A DNA stretch of 64,000 nucleotides from Panonychus citri (lineage: Eukaryota > Arthropoda > Arachnida > Trombidiformes > Tetranychidae), in assembly GCF_014898815.1 (NCBI RefSeq), contig NW_026515455.1, positions 1,054,001-1,118,000 on the forward strand. Reading direction: 5' to 3'. Positions 11,167 to 24,900 of this stretch are shown piece by piece. The position numbers were made by a program, and so were the translations under genes. The stretch's first letter is position 1. Every line of letters starts with the position of its first letter. The notes below the pieces were generated by a model, which saw only the letters and a list, made by a program, of their open reading frames with translations, ran no database searches and was not told the origin of the DNA.

Positions 11167-11784
11167 ATGTGATGATCACAATTAGATTAAATCTAATGAT
11201 TAGATTGGTAAATTTTAACCCTTGTATTAGCATCATTTTGTAATACAAGTTATTAGGCTTGTGTATTGGTCAATTTGACAAAAGGTTATTATTGTCTTGG
11301 TCCATTGTTCATGCCCACTAAATTAACTGGACAACCAAATGACCAACAAGTTAATGATGAGGACTCGCGACTCTTTCAAGTGTATTTCGTGTCCATGGAT
11401 AATACATGTATTAAAGGTCAATTGTTGACCAATAACGAGAAGAAAAAAAAAGGAAAATCATTTAAATCTGAGCTTCTGTGGTCAATTGCGAGTCACAACT
11501 ATGCATTAAGCAACATTTTTACCAATCAACTAGTATTTACACTGACCTTTGTCCAGTTTATTACTACAATTGGGAAGGCTTGAAAAGCTTTATGACTTTT
11601 TACCTGTAAAATTGTAATCATTAAAAAAGCTAAAGGGAGTTAATACTTAGCAGCCAAAAGTAAATTGAATTAGTAAATTGTCCACTACAATCAATACTCT
11701 CGGTGATGATCAAATGTAATTATTATTAACTTTCTCCAACTCTTGACCATTGTTATCATGTAATTATCATCGATACTGATTGTT
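11167..11784 (+). repeat. Near-identical dispersed duplication, copy 1
   Basis: Repeated at 32035-32651 in the same orientation, 20.9 kb away. By eye I find one substitution (T/G near 11277) and one base less in an A run near 11450. Both copies carry an open frame (11266-11583 here) beginning VNLTKGYYCLGPLFMPTKLT, which the A-run indel shifts in the other copy. Coding status of that frame is doubtful. Confidence 0.92.
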
Positions 11785-12224
11785 GTTATTTCACTGATAA
11801 TTTCCAGTCCAATTAAGTTAGACTTAGACATATACCATAATATTATAATGTCTCAGATTCCAAACCTGAAATGAGCTTAACTACAACGGTCAACAAATCA
11901 ATGGTCAGTTTGTACTACAGAGATGAAAGTTGCAAAAAGTTTGATATCAAGATGAATGCGGAAGCATTTTAATTGTTCCCCAAATAATGATTGTTTGAAA
12001 AACAAATCGTAACTACTTTGAATTTAAAGTTACCTGAACATTGAAACTGGACATGGACACGCAACATAAATGCTCATGTAGTTTGTTAATTGTTGCAGTT
12101 TAGTTTTTGTTTCTCGTTTCCAAATCAACATCTACTTACACCTTTTAATGTGAATTTGGTTTTTGTTTGATGCATCAAGAGGAAAAAGAGGAAAAAAACA
12201 AGAAACTAATACATAAGCTGATGC

Positions 12225-12470
12225 ATGTTATGTATTCAGTCATCGATGAGGTTCGTGGGTCACGGGTACTGGACAAGTCACGATGAACAAAGAATCAGCG
12301 TTTCTAATGTACTAATAACATTGAAAAAGAATGAAAGAGTTTTGTTTCTCTCTTTCTTCATTTTCTTTCTTTCTTTTTTCATCATCTTATTGCCACAAGT
12401 CACGATGCTATTAGATGTTAAATGTACGCCAACGAATGAGCAACAACAAAGTTATCATTTTAAACGATAG
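12225..12470 (+). CDS. Short open frame, possible single-pass membrane protein
   Basis: Eighty-one codons from an ATG, with MRFVGHGYWTSHDEQRIS, one strongly hydrophobic stretch (VLFLSFFIFFLSFFIILL) and a polar tail ending SYHFKR. The hydrophobic part comes from a CT-rich tract, which often yields false membrane segments. No family recognised. Confidence 0.15.
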   Translation: MLCIQSSMRFVGHGYWTSHDEQRISVSNVLITLKKNERVLFLSFFIFFLSFFIILLPQVTMLLDVKCTPTNEQQQSYHFKR

Positions 12471-12745
12471 AGGAACAGTTTTATTTTTCGTTCGGAAAAA
12501 TAATCAAGAAGGGAGAATGATAAAGATACAGAGCGAGTATTCAAATCCACCTTCACCTCCTCCTACTCCTCCCTAGTGATCATCCTCATCTTCCTCATCT
12601 TCCTCATCTTCCTCATCATCGTCATCTATCCCACCTATTTTTTCATCATCGTTCACCAAAACAACTATTACAAGAAGATAATTAACAACTAATTATGGTC
12701 AATTCTTTCATTTTCTTTCCCCTTACTTACGCCCAATGTATTATA

Positions 12746-12960
12746 TCAACACAGAACTTGAATCTTTAAGGCCTCAGGAATAATATGTAGATTATGATCC
12801 AATACATGATCATCCACTTTATCATTATCCACTCCGCCCTCTCTATTATAACTATCACGTACTCTCAGGTAAATCTCATAGCTACCAAACATTAAGGTAA
12901 CTGTGGTTTTCTTGTATCTTGTCTTATGGTTTTCCACATTTGATCGTAACCTCCCCGATA
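12746..12960 (-). CDS. Coding-like fragment, unidentified
   Basis: Open on the minus strand from about 12960 to TGA at 12746-12748 without a convincing ATG. The product includes TTVTLMFGSYEIYLRVRDSY, NREGGVDNDKVDDHVLDHNL and HIIPEALKIQVLC. Base composition is richer in G+C than its surroundings and amino-acid use looks protein-like. It could be an exon or a gene remnant; I see no clear splice sites. Confidence 0.22.
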
Positions 12961-15900
12961 ATCAACTAATTAACTTTGATTTTTTCTCTCTTTCTGTTAT
13001 AATTTACGCTTAAAATCAAACGGAAGACTGACCTTTACCAAGAGTAAAACTTTACTGGTCAGTTAATTGATCTAAAATCATCTTGATCATCTATAACTGA
13101 CCTTTTTTTCCTTGGATCCCCTTCCGTTTACTATTATCTTAACTCTCCTCCGTGAGCACCAAACGGTATCAGAACGAAAGTTTATCATATAATTTTCTCA
13201 CCGATCGTGTTTTCCGTTTTTCTAGTTCATTTCGTGCCGATAATCATTAACTTTTCCATTCATTTTGCTCGTTCAAATTTCTAGGAAAACAACAGCAAAT
13301 CATGTTACTCTTTAGGTGCTCATCTATCAATATATTAAATGAATTCACGTATTCATATGATGCATTTATCCTGAGACCCAAAGGTACTGACCCTTAAACG
13401 ATTTCCATTTACAACTTACAACTGAAAAAAAATCGCACGAAACGTAAACACTTCAACACGCACTGAATAAAATGTCTACAATTACAGTCCATCAATCAGG
13501 TAAGTGATGCAGGTAAATGATATTAACTTCCTGTTCCGGTTAAAGGATGAACAAAAATTGAGCGAAAATCAAATTAAAATCGTCGACTGGTCAAGTTGAA
13601 ATTCACACGAAAAAAACAATGATCATCAACAATCAATAGATTGTCTGTAATCACAATCGACTCACCGGATAGAAAAACAATCAATCAATTGATTACAATT
13701 TACTTGAATTGATCAATTGAAACTGAAAAGATAACCATCTTTATAAAATTGATAATCTCCCAAACAATTAAGTCTAAATTGTGTTAATTACAATTAATTA
13801 CAGGTAAAAGAATGAGAAAATTAAAATTAGATTGATTATTTAATTACTCTTGGATAATTATCATCAAATATCAGGTTAAATCTCATGATAACTAATCATG
13901 TAATCAAATTGTTCAGTCATATAAATGATGATAATCAAGTAGCAATCAAGGTAAACGTGCTTGGGTCCACCCTTGTTGATATAAATATCCAGGTAACAGA
14001 GTTAATTGTGAATTAAAATAATAATCCACTAATTGTAATCATCTAAAAACGAGACAATTAAAAAACAAAACCATTGAGAACATGAAAATCATAAGAAAAT
14101 TAAAAACATTCAGTAAGTTTGAAATGATTAAAATCTAATGACGATGAAAAGATTAAATCATTGGGATTAGATTAACTTGTTAATTATTAATCAAATGAAG
14201 AAGAAGAAAAAAAAATAAAATAGTTAATAAATTTTTCTTATAGTTTTTATTTTCCTACATCACATTTACCCTGAGGGTGAATATTAATCTGTAGTTGAGT
14301 TAATTATGTCTTAATGAAGTGAAAGTTGATTAACGTTTTGGTTATTCAATAATGAGCATGAAGAGATGAGGATGCTTGATGTTTTTGTTTTTGGTTCTAA
14401 TATCAAAATGATTAGTTAATTTACTTTGATTATGATTAAGGGGGAGGATTAAAAGGTGGGGGCAATCGTGAACTCATTAGCTGGTCAGATTATGATGAAG
14501 TGACCATAACTAATTAAGAGATTAAATTTGATACTATGGATTAGATTGATTAACTTTTCTTTTCTTATCAAAATCTTTTCTCAATTAAATTATCAAGTAA
14601 AGTATTTACTGTTTATCCTTTTCATTTGTTTTGATGGTGAAAACAAAATCAATATTTATCCATTAACTTAATCCAATCAATAGCCACTGGTCAGTAGTGG
14701 TCAAGAATACATAACATGAAAGTAGTTGCAACGATTTTCATTTCCAACTCTTTTTTTTCATTGCTTGTTGATTGTTTTTCTTGTTACCTGAGATTAGATT
14801 AAATTAATCTCAAGTCTTGATTGTCAACCTTCAAAATATTATGATTGCTGTTTACCTGTGGTCAATATGTGAGATTGACCAGATGAGATTAACTAATCAG
14901 TGGTCATATAAAAAAAAGGTTAAAGGTAAATATTTGTAGTATTTGCAAATACCTGTGGATATAAAATTACCATGGGATGGATAAGAGGTTGAGATTATTT
15001 TTGCCTCGCTTGACCAGTGGCTATTCAACTTTGCATATCTATTAAAATCCATTGGTTTACATGTTAAATTGTTGATTGTTGTAGTTCAATCATAATCTTA
15101 TTATTAACTATCAACAATTAGCAGCAATCTCTTTGCTTATTGTCATGTAAAATTCAAACCCTGATGATTTTGAAAGTTTTTTCTTTTACTCTAATTAAAA
15201 TTAATCATCAATCTTGATTGTTTATTAGATTTACAGTAAGATAATTGTAATTAACGATTTGTAAATGTAAATGAAAGTTAATTGTTCACTTACAACGGAA
15301 GCTTTGAATTGAGAAAACATTTAAATCATTGAAAAGTTTACAACAAACAACAATTTAGTTTCTTCAATCAATTCATCTTGCAACTATTATATTAATATAA
15401 TCACAATTAAGGGTTATTGATGAATGAAATTTAAATTGTTTAAAAGTTAATCAAGTTAAACGATGATGGAGGTTATCATTGATTCAATCGTAGTTTAATT
15501 GTAATTTAACTTGTTAACCTGTTTAACACTGACCAGTCAATTGTTTTCCAGCTAATGAATTAGACAAACAAAATGGACAACAATCAATTACAATTAAGAT
15601 TAAATGATTTCCAATTACCCTGAACCCTGTTAGTAATTTGAAATTCATGTTTTCTGTTTACCTGTCAAGTCCAGTTGATGTCCAGTATTTGGAAATAGAC
15701 TCTTTCTTTTTCCCTTTCTTTATGTTTGCTGACCTGAAGGTGCAGCGATTTTATTTGCAAGGTAAATGGTTGAGACTTTTTTTTACTTTTCTCATGAATA
15801 TTTAAGTACATCATTAGCTTATTGGTCTAATTATGGTCTCAATTACTTTTTGACCGCCTCAACGATTTCCAAGAAATGACCAGAGATAGATAGAGAGAGA

Positions 15901-17343
15901 GAGAGAGAGACCCATTGGTCAAGCAATAAGAAGTTATAATTATTATTGTTATGAGACTTTGGAATCACTGTTGAAAAATATGAGATAAAATTACATAGAG
16001 ATGACAAGGAGATGATACATATCGATATGATTATGGTCAATAAGTACTGACCAAAGGAAAAAGGATAAACTTACACAGGATATTGTTTCCATATTATAAT
16101 TATCTGGCCTTTTGTTTTTCTTTCCGTTAATTACTACGATTTAGTTGCACAGGTAAAATATCAATGAATCAGGTCAAATGTACAACTATTATCATCATAA
16201 CATTGGTTATATGTAATGTGAGAAAGTTGATCCTAGTGGTCAATGGTCATTGATGCATTGACCGTCTCTCATTTTGTAAGACAAAAAAGTAAGAGAGAGA
16301 GAAATGAAAATAAAGGTCAGGTTAATAAACCATTGACCATAACAAAAATGTTACTTACAAATCGTAAAACAAGTACGTGGATAACAAGGTAACGAGTACG
16401 TGGTAAAGTGTCAAGATTGACCAATACCATGAGAAGATAATGTTTAAAAGGATGAAGAGTGACCAGAGGAAAAAAATATCAAGTCAGTGAACCATTTAAA
16501 TGGACCTTTTAAAAGACACCTTTCACCTTTCTACTTATGTTATTGGTCAAACTGGACATTGGTCAACTGCACGGTTCACATAACGTGTTAAATAATTTAC
16601 TTTTTTTAGGTCAAATTATTAATAATTTTTTGGTAATTATTATTAGAAGTGGATTCAAGATGGATTCAGCTATTGGTCAGTTGGTTTTGTTTTTGGGATT
16701 TTCTCTTGTAACTTTATTGATGTGATGATACTCATGTCCAGTTTTTGACCACCATGGTTACAGATTCTTGAGAAGTGATCCTCATGCCGATAATGATGAA
16801 GGTTTGAACAGCATGAATAAATTTGGTAAGATAAATGACCATTGGTCAGAAAATAAGGTCCGGTTAAAAAAGAGAAAGGTTAACTGTGAGTCTATCAACA
16901 CACTCAGTGTGTCCAGTTTTCAGTTGACCATCGTTACAATATAAGATATCAGACTAACCCAAGAGATTGAGGTGAGGTGAGGGAGACTAATCTAATGTTA
17001 AAATCTTATGAGGGATTTGTAATCTTAATCTTATATCTGATCAGTGGAACAACATTTCAACAGCAACATTTAAAATATCATCAACATCATCAGAATTATT
17101 TTATTAATATTATTATTTGTTTTGCTTGACCAAAAGGGACAAGCCTTCAACATGGACATAAGAGGAGAGAGGGTATAATATATTTAAAAGTTTATACACA
17201 TAAACAGGAGGTGGTCAGTAGATTGTATATATCTATCTGAGAGAGAAAGAGAGAGGAAGAGGTCAGTTAAGGGTCAAAGTCTGTGTGTAAGGAGAAACAA
17301 CAACAACAATAATAATATGAAAAAGAAAAGAAAAGAAAGATAA

Positions 17344-17560
17344 AAAAGAAAGGGAATAAGTTCCCGCTACTATGATGATAACCACCCTCACATCTTCCTT
17401 TATCCTCCTACTTCTCCACCCCCTATTCTTATCATCCATCTTTACCTTGATAGAGAGAGAGAGAGAGAGAGCAAAATTATAACTCATATCGAAGAGAGTG
17501 AGAGAGGAATCGGCACTAAACTGCTTCGAGCGTTAAGTTTGGCATTACAAGGAGACACAA
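17344..17560 (+). CDS. Possible exon with good donor, unidentified
   Basis: Open frame ending SERGIGTKLLRALSLALQGD-TK at AAG|gtaaga (donor 17561). The last 25 codons look protein-like; upstream the frame runs through a GA repeat (RERERE) and CT-rich DNA, so the true start or acceptor is unclear. No partner exon was found. Confidence 0.2.
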
Positions 17561-18333
17561 AGGTAAGATGATGACGAACTGAAAATATTAATACATTGGC
17601 ACATGTCATTGTGTACATAACCTGACAGAATTGCCAGGTTTTGATAATCGAGGATGAGGATAAATAATACTCGAAGTAGACAAAGTTGGACTTTCACTTT
17701 ATCCTTGAGCGTTTTTTTTATCGTTTTTTACCTTAATCTTTATTATACTTTTCCAACGGCGCGCGCCAGTTATCATCTTATTGCAAAAAAAATGAGAGAA
17801 ATGAATAAGAAGGGAAAAGAGGAAAGTTAAATGATGATAGAAGATGAAGAAAAAAAGTTCGAAAAACTTTTTTTTTCTTCGCACAAGTTGATATTACCTG
17901 TGTTACCTTTTTTTCGATATCGATAACTTCTTTTTTTCATCATATTGCTCTTGCTTTCATCTTTTCTTTTATAACTCGTGGCTCACATCTCTCTCTCTCT
18001 CTCTCTTTTCATTTTCTCTCTCATTTTTTGTCTTCATCATTTTCTTTAACAAAAACATCTACATAAATTGGTTCTTCTAACTGGAAAAAAAGTTTTCAAT
18101 AGAAAATGAAAAGAGCCTATCAAGGTGAACGCGCGTTTGCACGTATTTATCAATATAAGCACACGAGTCTGTTATAACCTGTGATCTTTTACATCTCTCT
18201 CCCTCTCCGCCTCCCTTCATTTACTCTCTCTCAAACACACATCATTTAATGCTGACCCGAGAGGCAAAGAGAGAGAAACTCTAATCAATAGATAAAAGTA
18301 ATGTAACATGTGAGTGAGAACTACAAAGGTACT

Positions 18334-18364
<31 letters not shown>

Positions 18365-18900
18365 AGGGAGAGCTCAAGCTCGTGCGCGTGTTAGTATCAA
18401 ACAGGCCAAAATTTACCTGTGTAAGTCTTCCCCTTATCTTCCTTTCATTTCCCCTTATCTTCTCTCTTCCTCTTCTCTCTCTCTGTTGGCTCGCGACTTT
18501 TTATCGAAGGAAAAAAATAATATAAGCAAAGAGTCGAAGGCCTGAAATGGATAACATTAAACTAGAAATCTTAGAAGATGATGAAGATGATGAAAGCCTT
18601 AATAGAGAAGAAGAGGTTCAAACGTGAAAGACCATCTGTCTATCTCTTTCTTTTCTCTCTCTTTTCATCATCTTCATCTTCTCTCTCTCTCTTTCTCCTC
18701 TTAAACCATCTGTCTAAGGCTTTTACTTGTCTCTCTCTCTCTCTCTTCCTATGTAACTTTTCAAACAATCAACAAGAAATAAAGAGAAAAAAAATCAACT
18801 TCGCTCGTGCCAACGTCGCAATTGTAATATTATCAATAATTATCTCTCTCCCTCTCTAATATCATTACCTATTCAATGGTTTTACCTTTAAGCTTAAATT
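17561..18900. other. Purine/pyrimidine-rich, microsatellite-dense DNA
   Basis: Contains alternating CT and GA tracts (for example 17987-18006, 18334-18364, 18679-18692, 18731-18746) and a short GC-rich word GGCGCGCGCC near 17758. Open frames here follow the simple repeats. No supported gene. Confidence 0.6.
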
Positions 18901-21900
18901 TCATCGATTTTGTTTTGGCTGAAAAAATTAATCAGTAAAACACCGACGAGTAAAAATCGCTCGTCGCTCATTCACCTTTTCAGGTCACTTTTCTCTTGCA
19001 CGATTATCCTGTAACCCAATCTTTGCATACGATTAATTATAATTTGCATATCGATTGATAGCATTTCCCCAGTAATCAATCAAATATTATCTCTTAATCT
19101 AATCAAAGTTGATCAAAGTTTTCAAACTTAATAATCAACCTTTTGTTTACCTTTCTAAACAATCAGATTTAAATTGTTGTTAATGGTTAACAGCAACATA
19201 GTAACAACAATAAAAGCAAACTGTTAATTGCTTTGATTACCTTTGTTTTTTTGCTATAATTGTAACAATCACAATTGCAACAATCAATTATTATCATACT
19301 GTTTTTGTTGTTCCTCTTGTTGTTTACTATCATTGATTGTTATCATTTACCTGAAGTTAATTGTTTGATTCATAACACACCCAAATGATGAGTTGATTTG
19401 CTTGATTTTTGTTTAAATCGCTTGTTTCATATTATTGTATTTTCTTGATTGTTGGAAACAAACTATCAAATCAAATCATAAATTGCAACACAGAGAAACA
19501 CATAAACAACATTACTGTTGTTCATCATCATTTTCAACATCATCATTATCTTGATCATCTTGAAAACAACAGCAACAACAATCAATATTTGAGCGATATT
19601 TTTGTTTACATGAACATCAAAGATATTGAAGTTTCTGCAAACAGACAGATCCACACACACACACTCACACTTTAGCAGCTTCTTAACGCAATGGATTAAC
19701 GCAACATCACCAGAGCCCAACATCAACGTCCATTATCACGTAATATCAAATAAGTTTTATTGTAGTTCCTTAATCATCATCACCATCATCATACTAATCG
19801 TACTGATGGATTACCGTTAAGATTAAATGTAAACAGTGTTTGCATATATGCAAATATTATTATCATTTTCGCACTCGTATCATATATTATATGAGCTTTT
19901 CTTTTCAGTCAACATCAATTTAGCTCTCATGTAATTTCAAATCTCTAAGCACCTTTGACAGTTTAGCCTTTTTTTTTATTTGCTCGTCAAACAATTTTAA
20001 CGACAAATCTCTGGCTCTTAATTTGAACAATTCTGCATCAAAATTAACCGTTAATTATCATTAAAATTTTAATTATTCCAAAATATTGGCAATAGAAAAA
20101 GTTAATTACACTTGGACTGTTAACTTTAGGTCTCTATCTTTACGGTTATTATTACTGATTAGTATTTGTTATTGTAACGATTTGCCTTGAGGGTGAAATG
20201 TTTTACCATTGGAATTGATTGAAATCAGTTGATTTCCTTTGATTATTATCAATGTGGTGATACCATAAGAGATTCACTTTAATTACAAATCAATAATTAA
20301 TTTGAAATTAACTGTACATTGGAACTCCTTACAAAAAAAGCAATCAGGTTAATTGAATCGAGTGAAAAGTTTTGTTGTTAAATTAGATTTGATTCAATGG
20401 TGATTCTTAATTACTTACCACGTAAATAGATTTACTTAATTGTTTACCTTTATTATATCACCAATCAATTCGTGATTCACGAATTTAACTTTAAATGATT
20501 AACCAATACGCTTACGGGTGATTTACCTTTAATTGTTGTTTAGATTTTACTTTTATTCCAGTGTAACTTTTACACTGAATAATTTCAATTTCTTGTTAAA
20601 TTTGTTACCTTTACCTGTAAATGTACCAACACATTGATCATTTTTCACCCTCACAATTAAATTCAATCGTTGAAACAAAAACAAACCGCTGAAATGATTT
20701 ATCACAATTAGATGTTAATTAAAGTTCCCATCTAACACTGACTAATGATAGACACAAACAATTAACCATAAATAAAATCATTGATATAATTGAATTCAAC
20801 ATTGGAATCAATTTATTTACTTTATTAATACCATTAATTATTTGAAGGTAATACAATTAGCCGACATGGGTCAGAACTAAATTGACCAATGTAGTAATTG
20901 TAATGGTTATCGAAATGAATTGAATTAAATTAGACAACATAAATGTAATATTTGATTCTGATCTAATTCTCGTCTCTCTTTCTATTGATTGTTATCTAAA
21001 TCCAATCTGTTGCAATACGATTAAGGCCAGTGTCAGGTATTAGCACCGATCGACCTTCCTTCCTAATGGTTACAGTGCTATCGGCAAGTTAAATCCCAGT
21101 GAATATACAAAACTAGGTAATTCCAATTGCATAATAAGATATACAAAGGATTTGATTATGATGATATTAACATTGGATTCTGTTGATATTTTTGTTGATC
21201 GTTTCCAATCAAACAAAAGGTAAATTGATGCAAAAAAAATCGACAAAAGTAATAATAGCATAGAGAAAGTTTCTTCATGCAAACATAATCTCTGATGATC
21301 CAATGTAATAATAATGACGAAATAGAAGGACAATTATATCATATGTAATAATAGACAATATCATTAACTGTTCTGTTTATTTTTCTATGTCCATTTAAGT
21401 GAAAATAATTCACTGAATATGGAAAATGGTGAATGAGAGTTAGTTTTAAATTCATAGGGAAAAATTTTTCTTCTCCTCTCATATTATTAATATGTTATCG
21501 TGCTAAAGTTAAAGTGAAAGTTATTAGTTTACTGATTAGTTGATTAGATAATTGGTTGACTAGTTGATTATCTCATCTTATAGATGACCATTGGTCAGAA
21601 TCAATAAATATCATGGTCACTTCATCGAGAGAGAGAGAGAGAGAGAGAGTGAGTGTGATAAAAATAAATGCTCCCCGTTGATTTCACTTTCAACAGAAAA
21701 CAATTTGTTATTGGACAAGCAAAGTAATAATTGGAACCACCTAGAGAGTGAGAGAGTCAATCTGATAATATTAAATCATCAAGGTATCAGCATGAGACAC
21801 TCCCAGTTCCAGCGATGACCATAATACCTTGTCCGAGAATAGCAAAAATGTTCACCTTTTCAATTGTGAAAATTCAAATCGATTCAAGTTAATAAGATGA

Positions 21901-24900
21901 TAATCAAATTAAATCTTGTTAACTTGACCAGGTCAATAATAAGCATCATCATTACAAAACTTTTAATATTATTACGTTATCATTATTATCAGAAATAATT
22001 GGGTCAATACAAAAGAAAATATTTAAAAAAAATCTTATATTATATTCTGATATTTATCATCCAAGCAAAATGTCAATCTACCTTTACACCAGCATCTATT
22101 ATTTACTCTGTTTATTAACTATTATTATGTTTTTTTATATTCCATAGGTAAAAATTGATTATTATTATTATTATTATTATTATGTAGTTGTTATTGCGAA
22201 CCGATTGTTCAATAACGGAAATGACCTGGTGCTCATGTGGAGTCCGTTTGGTTCTTGTTTTTTTTTCTTCTTCTTCCTTGAACAATATTACTTTTTCTGT
22301 CTCTTTAAATTACCTTAAAAATATCATATCTATGGTGACACTTGGTTATTATTATCATCATTGTATCGCCATTGATTGTTTATTGTTGTTATTTCAACCA
22401 CAAGAGGAGGTATGATAATGAGAGCTATATTGAAACCTTGGCACCCAAAGTGCTTACAATGTTTACATTATTATCATCATTGGTGCACCTTTGATATTAT
22501 TTATTATTAACCGTCTATGTTTCGTATTGATTGTAATAAGTGATTCGTATGCAAATTAATCATCTCACAAGAAAACGAGAAATATTGTCAACTTGAACTT
22601 TTTTTTCTCCTCGTCTTCTTATGTTTTTATTTTCTTCGAGATCTTCAAGAACTTTAATTTGTACGAAATAGTGAAGATCGTCATGATGGAGATAAATTGT
22701 TATGCTTTCTAAATCGATTGTGATTAGTATTGGTAATTGTTATTGAAAGGAAATCAAATTAATCATTACTATTAGCGTTTCTTTTTCCTGTTTAATTACT
22801 TCAATTACCGTTTTCCAATATGATTGGTAGTAAGTTTCTCTCTCTCATTTTGTTAAATCATTATTACTTTTGATCAGTGACCGTTAACTTTATTCATACT
22901 GTTCACTGACTTTTGACTTGAGTATTGGAGGTGATGGTCAGTGAGTCAAGTTATTTCCTACAAGGGTTACCAAGTGTGTAAAAGTAAAAGGATATCCGGT
23001 AACAAACCGTAATGTCCAACGGTAAATGTCCGAAAAAAAACGAGAGTGAGAGAGAAAAATATCAATGAAAAGAAGCAAAAAAAGTTTTGAGGAAAAGGGA
23101 AACCAACACTTTCAACTGAGAGTAATTTCGTTGACCAAAGATTGACCATTGAATTGTAATTACAAATGGTCAATGACCACGAATGTACCAATGAATAAAA
23201 CCGAGCCTTAATTTAAAGCACCAACGGGAAAAACCATTTAAAAGGAAAATGATTCAAGTTAATGATAGACATTTAAAGGATAATATCGATAGCCAATGGT
23301 CATTCAAGTTTCTTCATCAAGGATGAGTAATTGATTTCGAACAAGAAAAAAAGTTCTAACTAAAAAGAAACTTTTTCCTCAAGTTCGAATTGTTTTTCTC
23401 TTTATCAATCGATCCTAAAACTTTTTTCGCAACTTTACCAAACCTTTTCTCTACTTACACTCTTTAATTACTCTTAATTGGTTAACTCCCCAACAATTAA
23501 CTCTCTTAGTCTTTTGTTAACAAGTCAATTACAGAGTTTAATTGTTAACAAGGTTACAATTAAAACAGAGAATTGAACATTTAAGGTTAGAACAAAGAGA
23601 TAAAAAAAACAAGTTCGAAATGATAATTGATTAATTGTTCAGGGAGAGAGAGAATAACAATTGACCATGTTGACCATTAGATCAAATTGATTATATAGTT
23701 TACAGAAGCTAATTGTTGATCAAAAGATTATTAATCTCTTGTTGATTATCTCTAATTAGTCGAACCTTTATTTTTGTTCAACTTCGAGGATCATAATCAA
23801 AATCCCTCCTTCGAGAGGAGGCGGAGGTGGAAAAGTACTAACTCATTTTCTTTACAATATAATTATCCACTTGACAGATAATCAGGTAAACGAATCAAAT
23901 TAATTAGAAAATTGAAAAGATTTTCTCTCTCAATCAATTATTCCCTAAGGGGTTAAATAGCACGCGTTACATTGATACTCAAGGTAGTAAATGGACCAAC
24001 ACGAGTTACATTATTATCCAATATCATGTTAACCCCTTAAGGTGTGAAAGAAAAGTAAGAGAAGATAAATTTTCCTCTTTCTTTTATCTTCCTATTGGCC
24101 TCAAATCTTTAAATTGATTAACTGACACCAAGATGATTAAATGATTAACTGATTAGCTTTTATTATTACCAAGATATAAAACCCCTGATTGAGAAAAACT
24201 TGAAGAAAACAATTTAATAACTTTAATTGTGGTGGAGAAAAAAAAAATTCAATCAATTTTGGTTACCCTCTTGATTGTTGTTAGCTTTTACTTGTCTTAA
24301 TTGATTGCCGAAATTGATTTTCAATTAAATATACTAGAATTAATATTTATTACTAAACATCAACGGTTAACAATTAAGTTACAACAATTTATTTACTAGA
24401 CTCTCTGATTTTCTTGTATTTATAATTTCATTTTTCCAATCAACAGTTCCATTTCTAGCATCAATTAAACGTGTATTTAAAGATCTACAAAAATCAAAAA
24501 TCAAATTCAACTATTAATACAATAAGAGTCAAATATGTGTAACTATCCATGAATTCACTCGAGCTGAAAACGTAACCTAACTGGACTTCTATTGCTCAAC
24601 AAATAAACGCTATGGGTCCGATTCTGGAAACACTAATGATTGAAGTTTGTGCCTTATACACCGCAGTATCAGATGGATATATTAAGTGTTCTAAGGAATA
24701 TCATTGACCAAAAGCTCAATAGTACATAAAAAGACGCGAAACTGACTTTCAAACCAGCTAATCTTCACTTTATCAGAAGATCATCTAATTTCTCTTAGAT
24801 TATAATAGAAATATAGAAAACAGAAATAATAAAAAGTAATTAAGCAATACCAAAGTAATAACACGAGTAATTTTCGAATACATTCTTTCGCGAAACACCT

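Larger units (their letters stand above)
11785..17343. other. Long gene-poor stretch
   Basis: AT-rich with many TGACC/GGTCA, CTGGAC/GTCCAG and CAGGTAA/TTACCTG words. Two short coding-like frames stand out: 12225-12470 on the plus strand and 12746-12960 on the minus strand (separate entries). Otherwise I see only AT-rich DNA, with TTACCTG or CAGGTAA near 12031, 13498, 13510, 13801, 13991, 14784, 14853, 15659 and 16150. Confidence 0.6.

Noticed and set aside
11266..11583. A 105-codon frame in the 618-bp repeat
   Set aside because: The other copy is shifted by an A-run indel, the frame's first codon is not a clear ATG, and the product is not recognised; kept only as a note under the repeat.
23946..24039. 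Inverted repeat TAAGGGGTTAA ... TTAACCCCTTA with a 72-base loop, considered as an RNA hairpin or element end
   Set aside because: Arms are only 11 bases with no further pairing or flanking duplication; chance is likely.
24612..24707. Plus-strand ATG frame MGPILETLMIEVCALYTAVS
   Set aside because: Thirty-one codons with no continuation or splice signal; too short to support.
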